64,000 nucleotides of DNA, from NCBI RefSeq assembly GCF_013141695.1, contig NZ_WHNY01000019.1, forward strand, positions 20,051 through 84,050. The letters run 5' to 3'. The notes under the pieces were generated by a model. That model saw only the letters and a list, made by a program, of their open reading frames with translations, was not told where the DNA came from and ran no database searches. The translations under genes and the position numbers were made by a program. Position 1 is the stretch's first letter, and every line of letters starts with the position of its first letter. This document shows positions 27,370-36,364 of this stretch, piece after piece. This DNA comes from Paenibacillus plantarum. GTDB lineage: Bacteria > Bacillota > Bacilli > Paenibacillales > NBRC-103111.

Positions 27370-28842
27370 TTAATTAATCGTCCACTGCTGATTATTGCCG
27401 CCGTTCCACGTATATTGGATGTTCTGTCCGCCATCTGCAGTTGAGCTGCCACTGATATCCATAAATTTACGGCTATTGCGATTCTCGATGGCATAATAGC
27501 CAGTTCCTAGATCAACCAGCAGCCATTCTTGATTCTTTCCGCCATTGCTAGCATACTGAATGTTCGTTGCACCATCCGCCGTGGATTGTCCGTTGATATC
27601 CATATATTTGCCGCTTTGTTTGTTGATAATACTGTAGTAACCATTCGCTTTCTTCACGAATTGCCATCTCTGGAACAGCGCTGTCGTATCCGTAAACTGC
27701 TGAATCGGCGCTGCACTGAGCGTTTTATCCGACCCGCTAACAGCTAGTGACTTATTGCTATTTCGATTGAGTATCTTATAATTCGTAGTTGAATTAATGC
27801 TGTAATTCGATCCCGAAATCGTCCCCGTCGCCGTATCTATCGTTAATTTGTCATAATACGTAAGGCTCATAGACGTATTCGACGGGAACGATATCGGCAG
27901 GAATACGTACCTCGAGTCATTCACAATGCCTCCCCATGCACCTGCCCATCGATCCCCAATATAAAGATAGGATGTTGTGGAAGTACCTTGAACAGGAACA
28001 ATATAAGCTGGCTGAGAATCAAAGGAAGTACCGTCTCCGACGTTGCTAAGCGCACTCCATGTCCCTGAGATGCTAGTAGCTGTCCCATATTTCATCTGAT
28101 TCGGCGCCCAGCCGGTTGCTCCCGAGGTCACGAGGAAGTAGACGCCATTCCTTTTGAACATAGCAGCTGCTTCACGTTGAGAACCTACCCAAACCTTCTG
28201 AACCAAGGAGGCAATGGATCGGTAATCGGAAGAAAGCTTATAAATATGCGTATCTAAATTTTCTCTGGCAGATGAAATGAAGTAGGCGGATCCATCGTCA
28301 TCCACGAACAAGGTATCATCACGAGACATGTACTGACCCTGTGGTTGGAAGCTGCCCTGCCAGGTGTAGTTGCCATCAACGGTTGAAGAGTAAGCAACTG
28401 CTGCTCTTGCTTCGCTGTAATCAACCCCATTTTCTTTGTGCATCCACATAACGAATTGACCTGTAGAGGCATTGTAAATGACTTTAGGCCGCTCAATATT
28501 CGCAGTCGCAAGTTCTGGATCAGACGAATGTTTGAGTACATTGTTGCGGAATTCCCATGTTTTGAGATCCGTAGAGCGGTAACAAGCGACTAAGTTATCT
28601 CCGCTTCTATTTTCGCCAAACCAGTAGTAATAAGTTCCTACTTTAATGATACCTCCGCCATGCGCTTGCAAAAGATTTCCTGCACTATCCTTTATTTGAA
28701 CGCCATTACTTGGAATGGTAACGCTTGCAGCTTCTGCCTTTTGTGTGGTCAAAAACAATGACAGGAATAGCGTAACTATCAATCCTACAATGAACAACTT
28801 ACCTACCAATTTTTCATTTGAATGAACGTACACGGCTCTCAT
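27370..28842 (-). CDS. Secreted GH43 (subfamily 24-like) exo-beta-1,3-galactanase with CBM13
   Basis: 490 residues. Signal peptide (to about residue 38, TTQKAEA-A), five-bladed propeller GH43 domain (45-345) and three ricin-type CBM13 repeats (355-490) with the QxW motifs QRWQF, QEWLL and QQWTI. The stretch IERPKVIYNASTGQFVMWMH, EARAAVAYSSTVDGNY and MSRDDTLFVDDDGSAYFISS matches exo-1,3-galactanases of GH43_24, which attack the main chain of type II arabinogalactan. ATG 28842 abuts its AAAGG; GTG 28833 has better spacing and may be the true start. Monocistronic, next to the YesMN-like genes. Confidence 0.87.
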   Translation of the reverse strand: MRAVYVHSNEKLVGKLFIVGLIVTLFLSLFLTTQKAEAASVTIPSNGVQIKDSAGNLLQAHGGGIIKVGTYYYWFGENRSGDNLVACYRSTDLKTWEFRNNVLKHSSDPELATANIERPKVIYNASTGQFVMWMHKENGVDYSEARAAVAYSSTVDGNYTWQGSFQPQGQYMSRDDTLFVDDDGSAYFISSARENLDTHIYKLSSDYRSIASLVQKVWVGSQREAAAMFKRNGVYFLVTSGATGWAPNQMKYGTATSISGTWSALSNVGDGTSFDSQPAYIVPVQGTSTTSYLYIGDRWAGAWGGIVNDSRYVFLPISFPSNTSMSLTYYDKLTIDTATGTISGSNYSINSTTNYKILNRNSNKSLAVSGSDKTLSAAPIQQFTDTTALFQRWQFVKKANGYYSIINKQSGKYMDINGQSTADGATNIQYASNGGKNQEWLLVDLGTGYYAIENRNSRKFMDISGSSTADGGQNIQYTWNGGNNQQWTIN

Positions 28843-29074
28843 CCTTTCGTTCTAAACTGAGACAAGCGGTACTTCAATCCTACTGAGACATCCCTCTGTC
28901 AGCTTTATGTTCACCCCCATTCCATATCCAACTGAGGCTAATGTTAGAAGATTCATGGGCTGATTCATAGTGAATTATCACAAGTTCTATGAACAATTCA
29001 AACAATGGGATTCCCCACTTTCGCCACATTCCTGAACTTTTTGCATGTCCACCCCGTGAAATTGTCTTGAACCC

Positions 29075-29105
29075 AAAAAAAGAGCCTCGCTGGTTAGCGG
29101 GCTCT
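29075..29105 (-). terminator. Terminator of the merR-MFS operon
   Basis: AGAGCCTCGCT / AGCGGGCTCT stem (29081-29105) followed on the minus strand by a seven-T tract. Confidence 0.85.
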
Positions 29106-29114
29106 TCGAATATG

Positions 29115-30362
29115 TTAATGTGCGCTCTCGACTTCATCCACGTGTTTCAAATGCTGACGATTCAACCAAAGATAGATAACCGCGACAACAACACATGCAC
29201 CGCCGACAATAAACGGCATATGCGGGTTGAACCATTCAGCCAGTTTACCTGCTAGGAATGGGGCGATGGCGCCTCCGATGAAACGCAAGAAGCTATAGGC
29301 TGCAGAAGCCGTTGGTCGTTCGACGGGCGCTGCATTCATGACTGCGGTCGTGATTAAGGTATTATTGTTTCCTAAGAAAGCACCCGCGACGATAACTGCG
29401 ATGATAATGACGGTTTTGTCCGTTGTCCAATTGGCCATCACGAATAAGGTAACAGCGAACAATAGTAATTGAACACACATGGAAGGCACAGTTCCAAAAC
29501 GTTTCTGCAGTTTCGGCGCCGTAAAGACAGAGGTAAAGGCAAGCATAAGTCCCCAGCCTAAGAAGACGTAACCGAGTTGATGCTCATCCAATCCTAACTT
29601 GCCCAAGACTAGTGCGGCATATACAAGCAAGGTGAAGAACCCGAAGTTATAAAGAAAAGCTGCGATTCCGAATGTACGAAGTGCTTTGAATTTCAAGGCG
29701 CGGAATGGATCGGCCAATGAAGCTTTTTGGGGACGAATTTGGGTTTGCGGTTTAGGCATAATAAATAGAATCATGAAGAAAGCAATGACCATGAGACCAG
29801 CTACGCCGAAGAATGGACCTCTCCAAGAGATAGCTCCCAGCTCTCCCCCCAACAGAGGGCCTACGGAAATCCCTAGACCAACAGCTACTTCGAACAAAAT
29901 AATGGAACGTGCAACGCCTGTTTTGGACAAAGATACAATCGCGGACAACGCGGTTGCGACGAATAGCGCGTTACCGAGCCCCCATCCTCCACGTAACCAA
30001 ACAAGACTCCAAATACTATTTGACATACCACCCAATGCCGAGAAGAGAGCAATGATGATGATGCCAGCGAGCAGCGTTTTTTTGATGCCCAGTCGGGACG
30101 AGACGACGCCTGTGATCAGCATGGCTACAGCCATGACGGCGTTATAACTCGTGAATAATAAGGTAACATCACTATGGGAAGCATGGAGCTTCTTAGCGAT
30201 AGCGGGCAATATCGGGTCGACAAGACCGAGACCCATGAAAGCGATAATACTGGCGAAAACGACCGCCCATACCGCTTTCGGTTGACTAAACATACTGACT
30301 TTTTGCGTATTCTGTTGCGGATGTGAGGCCGTATTGGCCTTACTCGTAGCTGTAGGTTGCAT
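29115..30362 (-). CDS. MFS drug/metabolite exporter (DHA1 type)
   Basis: 415 residues with 12 predicted helices in two halves. The DHA1 motifs are present: GLGLVDPILPAI in helix 1, the loop GVVSSRLGIKKTLL between helices 2 and 3 (motif A), and the antiporter-like GLGISVGPLLGG in helix 5 (motif C). AAAGGAG lies 11 nt upstream. It lies 17 nt behind a MerR-type regulator in one operon, the usual arrangement for an inducible multidrug efflux system. Substrate unknown. Confidence 0.92.
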   Translation of the reverse strand: MQPTATSKANTASHPQQNTQKVSMFSQPKAVWAVVFASIIAFMGLGLVDPILPAIAKKLHASHSDVTLLFTSYNAVMAVAMLITGVVSSRLGIKKTLLAGIIIIALFSALGGMSNSIWSLVWLRGGWGLGNALFVATALSAIVSLSKTGVARSIILFEVAVGLGISVGPLLGGELGAISWRGPFFGVAGLMVIAFFMILFIMPKPQTQIRPQKASLADPFRALKFKALRTFGIAAFLYNFGFFTLLVYAALVLGKLGLDEHQLGYVFLGWGLMLAFTSVFTAPKLQKRFGTVPSMCVQLLLFAVTLFVMANWTTDKTVIIIAVIVAGAFLGNNNTLITTAVMNAAPVERPTASAAYSFLRFIGGAIAPFLAGKLAEWFNPHMPFIVGGACVVVAVIYLWLNRQHLKHVDEVESAH

Positions 30363-30379
30363 ATTACGAAAGACTCCTT

Positions 30380-30805
30380 TTATGTTGACATTTTAGTGAT
30401 ACCATCGTTGATTCGTTTCTGAATGTGCTCCATTTCCTTACGAAATTCAGTCATTTTGTTGAGCTTCTGATCCACCATATCTAGCTGTTGGTCAACCATG
30501 ATCTTCATTTCTTTCAGCTGCTGCAGCTTTTGCTCAGCTTCCCCCGTTTTTAAATACACTTCTTTTTGCTCGTCCATTTTCTCGCGAATCGCTACGAAAT
30601 CCTGAATCTCCATAAGTGAAAATCCGAGGACATCTCTGGCATTTACGATTTGACTCAATCTTTCGATATGCTTACGTGTGTATAAGCGCATGCCGCCTTC
30701 ACTTCGTTCTGGTGGAAATAATACTCCAATTTCCTCATAGTATCGAATCGTTCGCTTCGTCAATCCGCTCTCTTTGGCTACATCATCAATTTTGAATTTA
30801 TCCAT
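30380..30805 (-). CDS. MerR family transcriptional regulator
   Basis: 141 residues. N-terminal winged helix (FKIDDVAKESGLTKRTIRYYEEIGVLFPPERSEGGMRLYT, residues 3-42), then a long coiled coil rich in E/K/Q that makes the dimer. No C-terminal ligand domain or metal-binding cysteine cluster is visible. ATG 30805 has GGGAG 7 nt upstream; the GTG at 30823 in the same frame is less likely. First gene of the operon with the MFS exporter, which it probably represses or activates from the palindrome upstream. Confidence 0.92.
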   Translation of the reverse strand: MDKFKIDDVAKESGLTKRTIRYYEEIGVLFPPERSEGGMRLYTRKHIERLSQIVNARDVLGFSLMEIQDFVAIREKMDEQKEVYLKTGEAEQKLQQLKEMKIMVDQQLDMVDQKLNKMTEFRKEMEHIQKRINDGITKMST

Positions 30806-30847
30806 GTATACACTCCCATCCACATCGATTTCTATCGCGATGTGATT

Positions 30848-30883
30848 ATCATAATCCTAATAAACGTTAACGTCAACGTTAAC
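30848..30883 (-). promoter_or_regulatory. merR-MFS promoter with palindromic operator
   Basis: Minus-strand TTGACG (30871-30876) and TATGAT (30848-30853) with a 17-bp spacer. The perfect dyad GTTAACGT-N2-ACGTTAAC (30866-30883) covers the -35 box, as expected of an autoregulated operator. Usual MerR operators sit between the boxes with a 19-bp spacer, so this differs. Confidence 0.7.
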
Positions 30884-31040
30884 TTTTGAAGAAGAAATGT
30901 GCATCGCCCAATTACCAGGTTTAGTATGTACAACTTATCGCTTTCTATGTCGATTAGGCTTCAAGCTGCTGGAAATAAGTGATGACGAATTGACGGAACC
31001 GCCGCGGGTATTCCCCTTCTAATTGCCTGCGGACAGAACA

Positions 31041-31090
31041 AAAATAAGCATGTTTCATCAATGATCTCATTGATCGAACATGCTTTTTCC
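31041..31090 (-). terminator. Terminator of the HD-domain gene
   Basis: Long imperfect hairpin: AAGCATGTT and AACATGCTT enclose ATCAATGA/TCATTGAT (31046-31085). A T tract follows on both strands. Confidence 0.85.
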
Positions 31091-31100
31091 TTACGTATGT

Positions 31101-31814
31101 TCATGATTGATACACTTCATTCACTGCCATCGTGGCTACTGTACGATTTCCTGCCCTATATCCCAATCTTCCTGCCTCGATTTGTACGTCAGCCAACGCC
31201 TCTTCCGTTATCCTTTTGATGTCAACAAGTGAAACCATCTCATCATTGACCATATCGGGGAGAATGTTAGTTAAGAAATAGTCTACACAGAATAAATCAA
31301 TGTTTTTAATTTTAATTAACGCATTTCGATACATCGTAACGAATTCTTTCTCTGTATTTCCCTTTTGTATCTCAGCAAAAGCCTCGTACACTTGATCCAT
31401 TTTATCCGCAACTTCCAAAATGAGTCCTTCGATTGAACCATCTTTACCTTCTTGCAGTTGTTTATGGAATGTCTCTTTAAACTCAGCGGGAATATGTTCC
31501 TCAATGAAGTTATAGACCATTCCTTCTTCTACTTGTTGGATCAATAATCGGAGTTCAAGTGACGCATGTTTGACAGGCGTTTTGATATCTCCAATGAAGA
31601 TTTCACCATAATCATGACTGCTGGTGATTTCATAAAGCTTTTTCCAGTTAATTATTGCACCATTTTTCTCTTCGATATCCGCTAGTGTTTTGGCATACTG
31701 AATAACTTTCCATGAATGAGCCGCCACACTATGTTCTTCAAACTTGAACTTCCCTGGACATCGAATGATTCTCTCTAGCTCATTTAAAGACCTAAAATAA
31801 GTATGAATGCCCAT
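31101..31814 (-). CDS. HD-domain phosphohydrolase (YfbR/5'-deoxynucleotidase-like)
   Basis: 237 residues. The N-terminal two thirds is an HD domain: EEHSVAAHSW (first histidine, about residue 27-36), the HD pair in TSSHDYGEIFIGDIKTPVK (about 65-83) and the later aspartate in LILEVADKMDQVYEA. This matches the YfbR group, which dephosphorylates deoxynucleoside 5'-monophosphates with a divalent metal. AGGGAGA lies 8 nt upstream. Stand-alone gene between the merR operon and the end of the phn operon. Substrate inferred from the family only. Confidence 0.8.
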   Translation of the reverse strand: MGIHTYFRSLNELERIIRCPGKFKFEEHSVAAHSWKVIQYAKTLADIEEKNGAIINWKKLYEITSSHDYGEIFIGDIKTPVKHASLELRLLIQQVEEGMVYNFIEEHIPAEFKETFHKQLQEGKDGSIEGLILEVADKMDQVYEAFAEIQKGNTEKEFVTMYRNALIKIKNIDLFCVDYFLTNILPDMVNDEMVSLVDIKRITEEALADVQIEAGRLGYRAGNRTVATMAVNEVYQS

Positions 31815-31912
31815 AGTTGTAATCTCCCTGTTTGTATATTCGGGTCCCTCTTTATACTATACAAGCTACCTGTTAAATGGGGATTAAAACTACGTCATAC
31901 TATTGTTAACAA

Positions 31913-31952
31913 TAAAAGCTGCCACCCGGTTAAGAACACCGAACGACAGCTG
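31913..31952 (-). terminator. Likely terminator of the phn operon
   Basis: On the minus strand AGCTGTCG..CGGT and ACCG..GGCAGCT fold into an imperfect stem followed by TTTTATT, about 50 nt after the last phnE stop. Confidence 0.6.
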
Positions 31953-32000
31953 TTAATTACTTTCGATTCCTATTTCCCCGCAAGCTTCATGCATGAACCA

Positions 32001-32864
32001 TTAACTTCTTAATTTCTTCTTGATTCTCGAGGCAATGATTTCAATCAGGATCGCAAAAGCGAGAATAAAATACGTAATGGCCCCAATTTCTCGTACATCA
32101 TAATAAAAGGAACTCGCCATGAACATATCATAACCAATACCACCCGCACCTGCTGCTGCACCCATCGCTACTGCAACTGCAAAATTGATCTCAAATCTCA
32201 TGAAGGTCCATGATATTAAATAGTTGACTGAGGAAGGAATCACGGCTTGAAAAACAATTTGCCACCAATTAGCGCCACTTGCTTTCAAGGCTTCAATCGT
32301 CCCCTTATCCAGTTCCTCGAATGATTCCGAATAGGCTTTGACCAAGTAGCTGATAGAATGAAACGTCATGCCAATCACGGCCGCCACACTTCCAAGACCT
32401 GCTGCAATGGCAAAAATCAACACCCATAATACCGTTGGAACTGCTCGAATGAAAGCCACAACACCTTTAATGACGAGCGACACCTTCGGATTGCTTAGAT
32501 TTGAGGCAGCCAACAAGCCTAGAAATAGCGCGATAACGGCACCAAACAGAGTTGTTAGAAATGCTAGTCCTAGTGTAATCGTGATTTGCTGAAGTGCCTC
32601 AATAAACGTAAAGTGATGAAGACTTGGTTGAAAAAACATCGTCTTAATCGTCAGCGCTGTTTGAGAAATGGCTTGCAACATTTGAATATCCTTGTAATCA
32701 AATGTAATAAATCCATAGATCGTCAATCCGACCAATCCCAATAACGTTAATCGAATCACCCAGGCTTGCTTATTAAACGGTATAGTCCCCCTGCGTTTCC
32801 GAAGAACTTTAAACCGTTCCATATCCGTGTCAGAGACGGCTCTAATGGCTTCCTGAAGTCCCAT
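32001..32864 (-). CDS. phnE: Phosphonate ABC transporter permease PhnE, second copy
   Basis: 287 residues. An N-terminal cytoplasmic tail of about 35 residues is followed by six membrane helices; the EAA loop is EALKASGANWWQIVFQAVIPSS. Partner of PhnC and PhnD in uptake of phosphonates. The ATG abuts the stop of the first phnE with no gap. Only about one third of residues match the neighbour, so the two are old paralogues that probably form a heterodimer, as in several Bacilli. Last gene of the C-P lyase operon. Confidence 0.92.
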   Translation of the reverse strand: MGLQEAIRAVSDTDMERFKVLRKRRGTIPFNKQAWVIRLTLLGLVGLTIYGFITFDYKDIQMLQAISQTALTIKTMFFQPSLHHFTFIEALQQITITLGLAFLTTLFGAVIALFLGLLAASNLSNPKVSLVIKGVVAFIRAVPTVLWVLIFAIAAGLGSVAAVIGMTFHSISYLVKAYSESFEELDKGTIEALKASGANWWQIVFQAVIPSSVNYLISWTFMRFEINFAVAVAMGAAAGAGGIGYDMFMASSFYYDVREIGAITYFILAFAILIEIIASRIKKKLRS

Positions 32865-33650
32865 TTACAAAATCACCTTCCTGACGTAATTAGAAACCGA
32901 TTCTATAAGGAATATCGTAATTACGATGAAAATGACAACCAAAGATGCTGAGCTATAATTTAAGCTTTTGTAGTAGAGATTAAACAGAAAGCCAATGCCC
33001 GTTCCTGTCAAAATGCCAATCAAAGTAGCGTGTCGGATGTTCGTTTCTACCATAAACAAGATCCAACTAAGCAATTGAGGCATACTAGAAGGGATAACCG
33101 ATTGAAAAATAATTGAAAAATAGCTTGCTCCCGTAGCCCTTAAAGCTTCCACAGAACTGTTGCTTACTTCATCAATGGACTCCATAAAGGCACGGGTCAA
33201 GAATCCGAACGAACCGAAGAACAGAGCGAAGTACCCCGTTAGCACATTTTGCCCAAAAGAAATCAGTAGAATCATCGACCATGCGGCAACATCAATGTTA
33301 CGAAATAAGGTAGCTATGGATCGACTTATCCAGCTGAAAATTCCGCCGACACCCGTTGTATGGGAACCAGCTATGGCGAATAACAACGCGAAGATTGCGG
33401 CAACGGTAGTTGCAGCTACGGAAACGAGCAACGTTTCAACCAGGCTTGTTGCAATATCGGGAAGCTTTTTTAATGCTTTCTCATTGGGATAAAAATTATT
33501 AAAAGCCCATTCCGCTGCCTTCGGTATCGAGGTAAAGCCTTTAATGACATTGTACTCCGTAATGATGATGGCAATCACCGTAATGACCAGCATAATGGCA
33601 CAGAAGAGCATCGTATTCATCCGTTTGCGGAGAAAGAAATTATCCTGCAT
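32865..33650 (-). CDS. phnE: Phosphonate ABC transporter permease PhnE, first copy
   Basis: 261 residues, six helices, EAA loop EALRATGASYFSIIFQSVIPSSMP. ATG 33650 (MQDNFFLRKRMN) has GGAG 7 nt upstream and overlaps the end of phnC by 11 nt, so the genes are coupled. The open frame to 33692 would overlap phnC by 53 nt and lacks a binding site. Works with PhnC, PhnD and the second PhnE. Confidence 0.92.
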   Translation of the reverse strand: MQDNFFLRKRMNTMLFCAIMLVITVIAIIITEYNVIKGFTSIPKAAEWAFNNFYPNEKALKKLPDIATSLVETLLVSVAATTVAAIFALLFAIAGSHTTGVGGIFSWISRSIATLFRNIDVAAWSMILLISFGQNVLTGYFALFFGSFGFLTRAFMESIDEVSNSSVEALRATGASYFSIIFQSVIPSSMPQLLSWILFMVETNIRHATLIGILTGTGIGFLFNLYYKSLNYSSASLVVIFIVITIFLIESVSNYVRKVIL

Positions 33651-34428
33651 AACTGCTCTCCATCTTATCGGCATGTTCCTCAAGCTCTGCACCGTAGATC
33701 ATAGATAACTGCTGGTGCTTAATGCTTGAAGGAGGACCGTCGTAGACGATCTCCCCCTTGTTCACACCAATAATCCGGTCTGAATACTTAAGCGCTACTT
33801 CCACTTGATGAAGGTTAACAATAATGGTAATTCCCATCGTAGATGAAATGTTGCGCAAATGATCCATGATAACTCTGGAGGCATTCGGGTCAAGGGATGC
33901 TATCGGTTCATCACAGAGCATTAATTTGGGCTCCTGAACGAGCGCACGCGCGATACCAACACGTTGTCTTTGCCCGCCGCTTAGCTGGTCACATCGCTTA
34001 TAAGCCTGATCTTCAATGCCAAGAATTTTTAAAACAGCGTACGCATGGTGCTTTTCTTCCTTCGTATACAGCCCGAGAACTCCCTCCAACGTTGACTTAT
34101 ACCCAAGTCTTCCATGAAGAACATTCTCAATCACAGTTAATCTGTTTACTAGATTGTAATGTTGAAATACCATGCCCATCCGTGTACGCAGCCGTTTTAA
34201 TTCCCTTTTGTTAAAATCCATGATATTGTCCCCGTCAAAAATGATCTCACCGTTGTTGGCGTCAATCATACGGTTCATACAGCGAAGCAGTGTCGACTTC
34301 CCTGCACCGGAGGGTCCGATAATCGAAACGAACTCTCCCTCTCTAACTGTAAAATTAACATTTGATAACGCGCACGTACCTATCCCATATTGTTTGGACA
34401 CCTGCTTGAATTCCAATAACGTTGTCAT
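33640..34428 (-). CDS. phnC: Phosphonate ABC transporter ATP-binding protein PhnC
   Basis: 262 residues, one ABC ATPase domain: Walker A GPSGAGKST (about 39-47), Q-loop VFQHYNLV, signature LSGGQRQRVGIARAL, Walker B LMLCDEPIASLD and H-loop NLHQVEVAL. The Ala in the Walker B region (EPIASLDP) is usual for PhnC. 45 nt behind phnD, overlapping phnE. Confidence 0.95.
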   Translation of the reverse strand: MTTLLEFKQVSKQYGIGTCALSNVNFTVREGEFVSIIGPSGAGKSTLLRCMNRMIDANNGEIIFDGDNIMDFNKRELKRLRTRMGMVFQHYNLVNRLTVIENVLHGRLGYKSTLEGVLGLYTKEEKHHAYAVLKILGIEDQAYKRCDQLSGGQRQRVGIARALVQEPKLMLCDEPIASLDPNASRVIMDHLRNISSTMGITIIVNLHQVEVALKYSDRIIGVNKGEIVYDGPPSSIKHQQLSMIYGAELEEHADKMESSYAG

Positions 34429-34473
34429 GGGCGCTCCCTCAATAAGTTATATAAGCCGGCGAAATCATCTTTC

Positions 34474-35532
34474 TCACTTAGATAGTTCTCTGACTGGATT
34501 GAACCACGCATCTTCAACAGGTAGAAATTTTTCTTTGCCCGTCTTTTGCTTGAATAGGCCAGAATCCATTGAATCTTTCGGCAGGAACACCATTGGATTC
34601 TTGGTTACAGCTTCTGACGTAAATACATCTCGAAGTTTCTTCTGATCTTCAACACTAATTGTCCCCGTATTGATAGCAAATGGTGAGTTAAGCACCGGTG
34701 TCGAAGAAATAATCGTAAACTCTTTGCCAATTAGCGTGTTAAAAGGTTCCGCTGCTCCCTGTTTCACTTTGTACACGGCACCAGCTTTATTCGCTGTTCC
34801 CGATTCAAGATCAACATAATTAGCCACACAAGTATCGCAGAAGGCTGCTACATCTGCTTTGCCTGTAAGTAGATTCACAGCAGACCCTTGATGCGAGCCT
34901 CCGTACATCACTTCAGTGAAAAACTTATCCTTACCGCCTTGAAGTAAATCATCTGGTGTTAGACTCTTGAATTTGTCTTGTTTGCTGAAATAACTGATAA
35001 TTCCAGCTGATGGCACTTTAAAACCAGATGTTGAGGAATTGGAAACGAATGAGAACTTCTTGCCAGCTATCGGATCGATACCAAAGCCATTGCTATTTTT
35101 ATAGGGAGCTTCCTCACCTTTACGTACATTTATCCAACTGAAATAGACCGCATCATCCAATGTCCCTGACTCTCCACTGGGAACAACAAGTGGTTGAACT
35201 TTTTTGTTTTTAGCATTGGCTTCCACATAGCCTTGTGGGCCCATATAAGCAACATCCGCACTTCCGTTAGCAATCGCCTCGATCGCAATGATGTAGTCCG
35301 TAGTTGTTTTATGCTCAACTTTCTTTCCTGTCGCTGTTTCAATCACTTTCCCTAATTCATCCCGTGCATTTTTCAAATCTGCACCAGACTCATTCGGATA
35401 CCACACCATCGTGATGGTGTCTTTCGTCTTTACAACCGCAGAAGCTTTTTCTGTTTCTCCCGATTTGGAACCACAACCAGCTACAACCGCAACCAGAGAT
35501 ATTGAAATAATGAGCGACATCATCTTTTTCAC
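34474..35532 (-). CDS. phnD: Phosphonate-binding lipoprotein PhnD
   Basis: 352 residues. Lipoprotein signal with VVAGC lipobox (C20), then a type II periplasmic-binding fold: TITMVWYPNESGADLKNARDEL, NGSADVAYMGPQGYVEA and NSSTSGFKVPSAG are PhnD features lining the phosphonate pocket. GTG start with AGGAGG 12 nt upstream. A 101-nt gap separates it from phnL, the largest gap after phnG, so an extra promoter is possible there. Ligand range unknown. Confidence 0.94.
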   Translation of the reverse strand: MKKMMSLIISISLVAVVAGCGSKSGETEKASAVVKTKDTITMVWYPNESGADLKNARDELGKVIETATGKKVEHKTTTDYIIAIEAIANGSADVAYMGPQGYVEANAKNKKVQPLVVPSGESGTLDDAVYFSWINVRKGEEAPYKNSNGFGIDPIAGKKFSFVSNSSTSGFKVPSAGIISYFSKQDKFKSLTPDDLLQGGKDKFFTEVMYGGSHQGSAVNLLTGKADVAAFCDTCVANYVDLESGTANKAGAVYKVKQGAAEPFNTLIGKEFTIISSTPVLNSPFAINTGTISVEDQKKLRDVFTSEAVTKNPMVFLPKDSMDSGLFKQKTGKEKFLPVEDAWFNPVRELSK

Positions 35533-35633
35533 TTAAAAGCTCCTCCTGATCATCCCAATCGTATTTTAAGTACAAGCCCAGTATAGTACTCATTTATTTT
35601 CAGAATGTTCCGCTAATTTTAAGATGTTGTAAG

Positions 35634-36347
35634 TTATTTCATTTTCTCTGCTACTGTACATGTACCGTTCCTTATTTGATACTCCCGATCACACAAATTC
35701 TCCATAAATTCAAGGTCATGAAAGATACCCAGCATGGTTGTGCCTTGCTTCATCAACTGTTCGATTAGAAGCTTGACCTTCCGTTTCGAGCTGTTATCAA
35801 GACTAGCCGTTGGTTCATCGAGAAGCAACAATCGCGGGCGCTTGACCATCGCTCTAGCAATATTTAACCGCAGCTTTTCCCCACCAGAGAAGGTTGCCGG
35901 GTAGCTGTCCCATAAACTGTAGTCCAACTCAAAGTGCTCCAGGATCTTTATTGTCTCCACCTCGGCGTAGTCCCTTGGATGCCCCATTTCCACTATGGCA
36001 TTCTGTACAAGCTCCCTTGCCGTTGTTCGAGGCATCACATTCAGGAACTGGGATACATAGCCGATTTCATGCTTCCGAAGCTCAATGATGCTCCGCTCAC
36101 TCGCTGCAGCCAAATCGATGGTGCCATACCTCTCCGAGTTATACCAAAGGTGTCCAGCATTAGGCAAATACGTTCGATAAATACATTTAAGGACTGTGGA
36201 TTTACCACTCCCGCTTTTGCCGGTAATACCGATGAACTCGCCTTCCTTCAGAAACAAATTAACATCTTCCACCGCTGGAATATGCTTATTGAGGTTGTGC
36301 AATGTAAACGATTTGGTCAAATGTTCAATTGACAGCAGGTTTTCCAT
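35634..36347 (-). CDS. phnL: C-P lyase accessory ATPase PhnL
   Basis: 237 residues of ABC ATPase fold: Walker A GKSGSGKST (about 43-51), signature FSGGEKLRLNIARAM, Walker B LLLLDEPTASLD. The sequence around SQFLNVMPRTTARELVQ is specific for PhnL. No membrane partner: PhnL binds the PhnGHIJ-PhnK complex rather than acting in transport. 17 nt after phnM. Confidence 0.94.
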   Translation of the reverse strand: MENLLSIEHLTKSFTLHNLNKHIPAVEDVNLFLKEGEFIGITGKSGSGKSTVLKCIYRTYLPNAGHLWYNSERYGTIDLAAASERSIIELRKHEIGYVSQFLNVMPRTTARELVQNAIVEMGHPRDYAEVETIKILEHFELDYSLWDSYPATFSGGEKLRLNIARAMVKRPRLLLLDEPTASLDNSSKRKVKLLIEQLMKQGTTMLGIFHDLEFMENLCDREYQIRNGTCTVAEKMK

Positions 36348-36364
36348 ACCCTTTTCACCTCCTG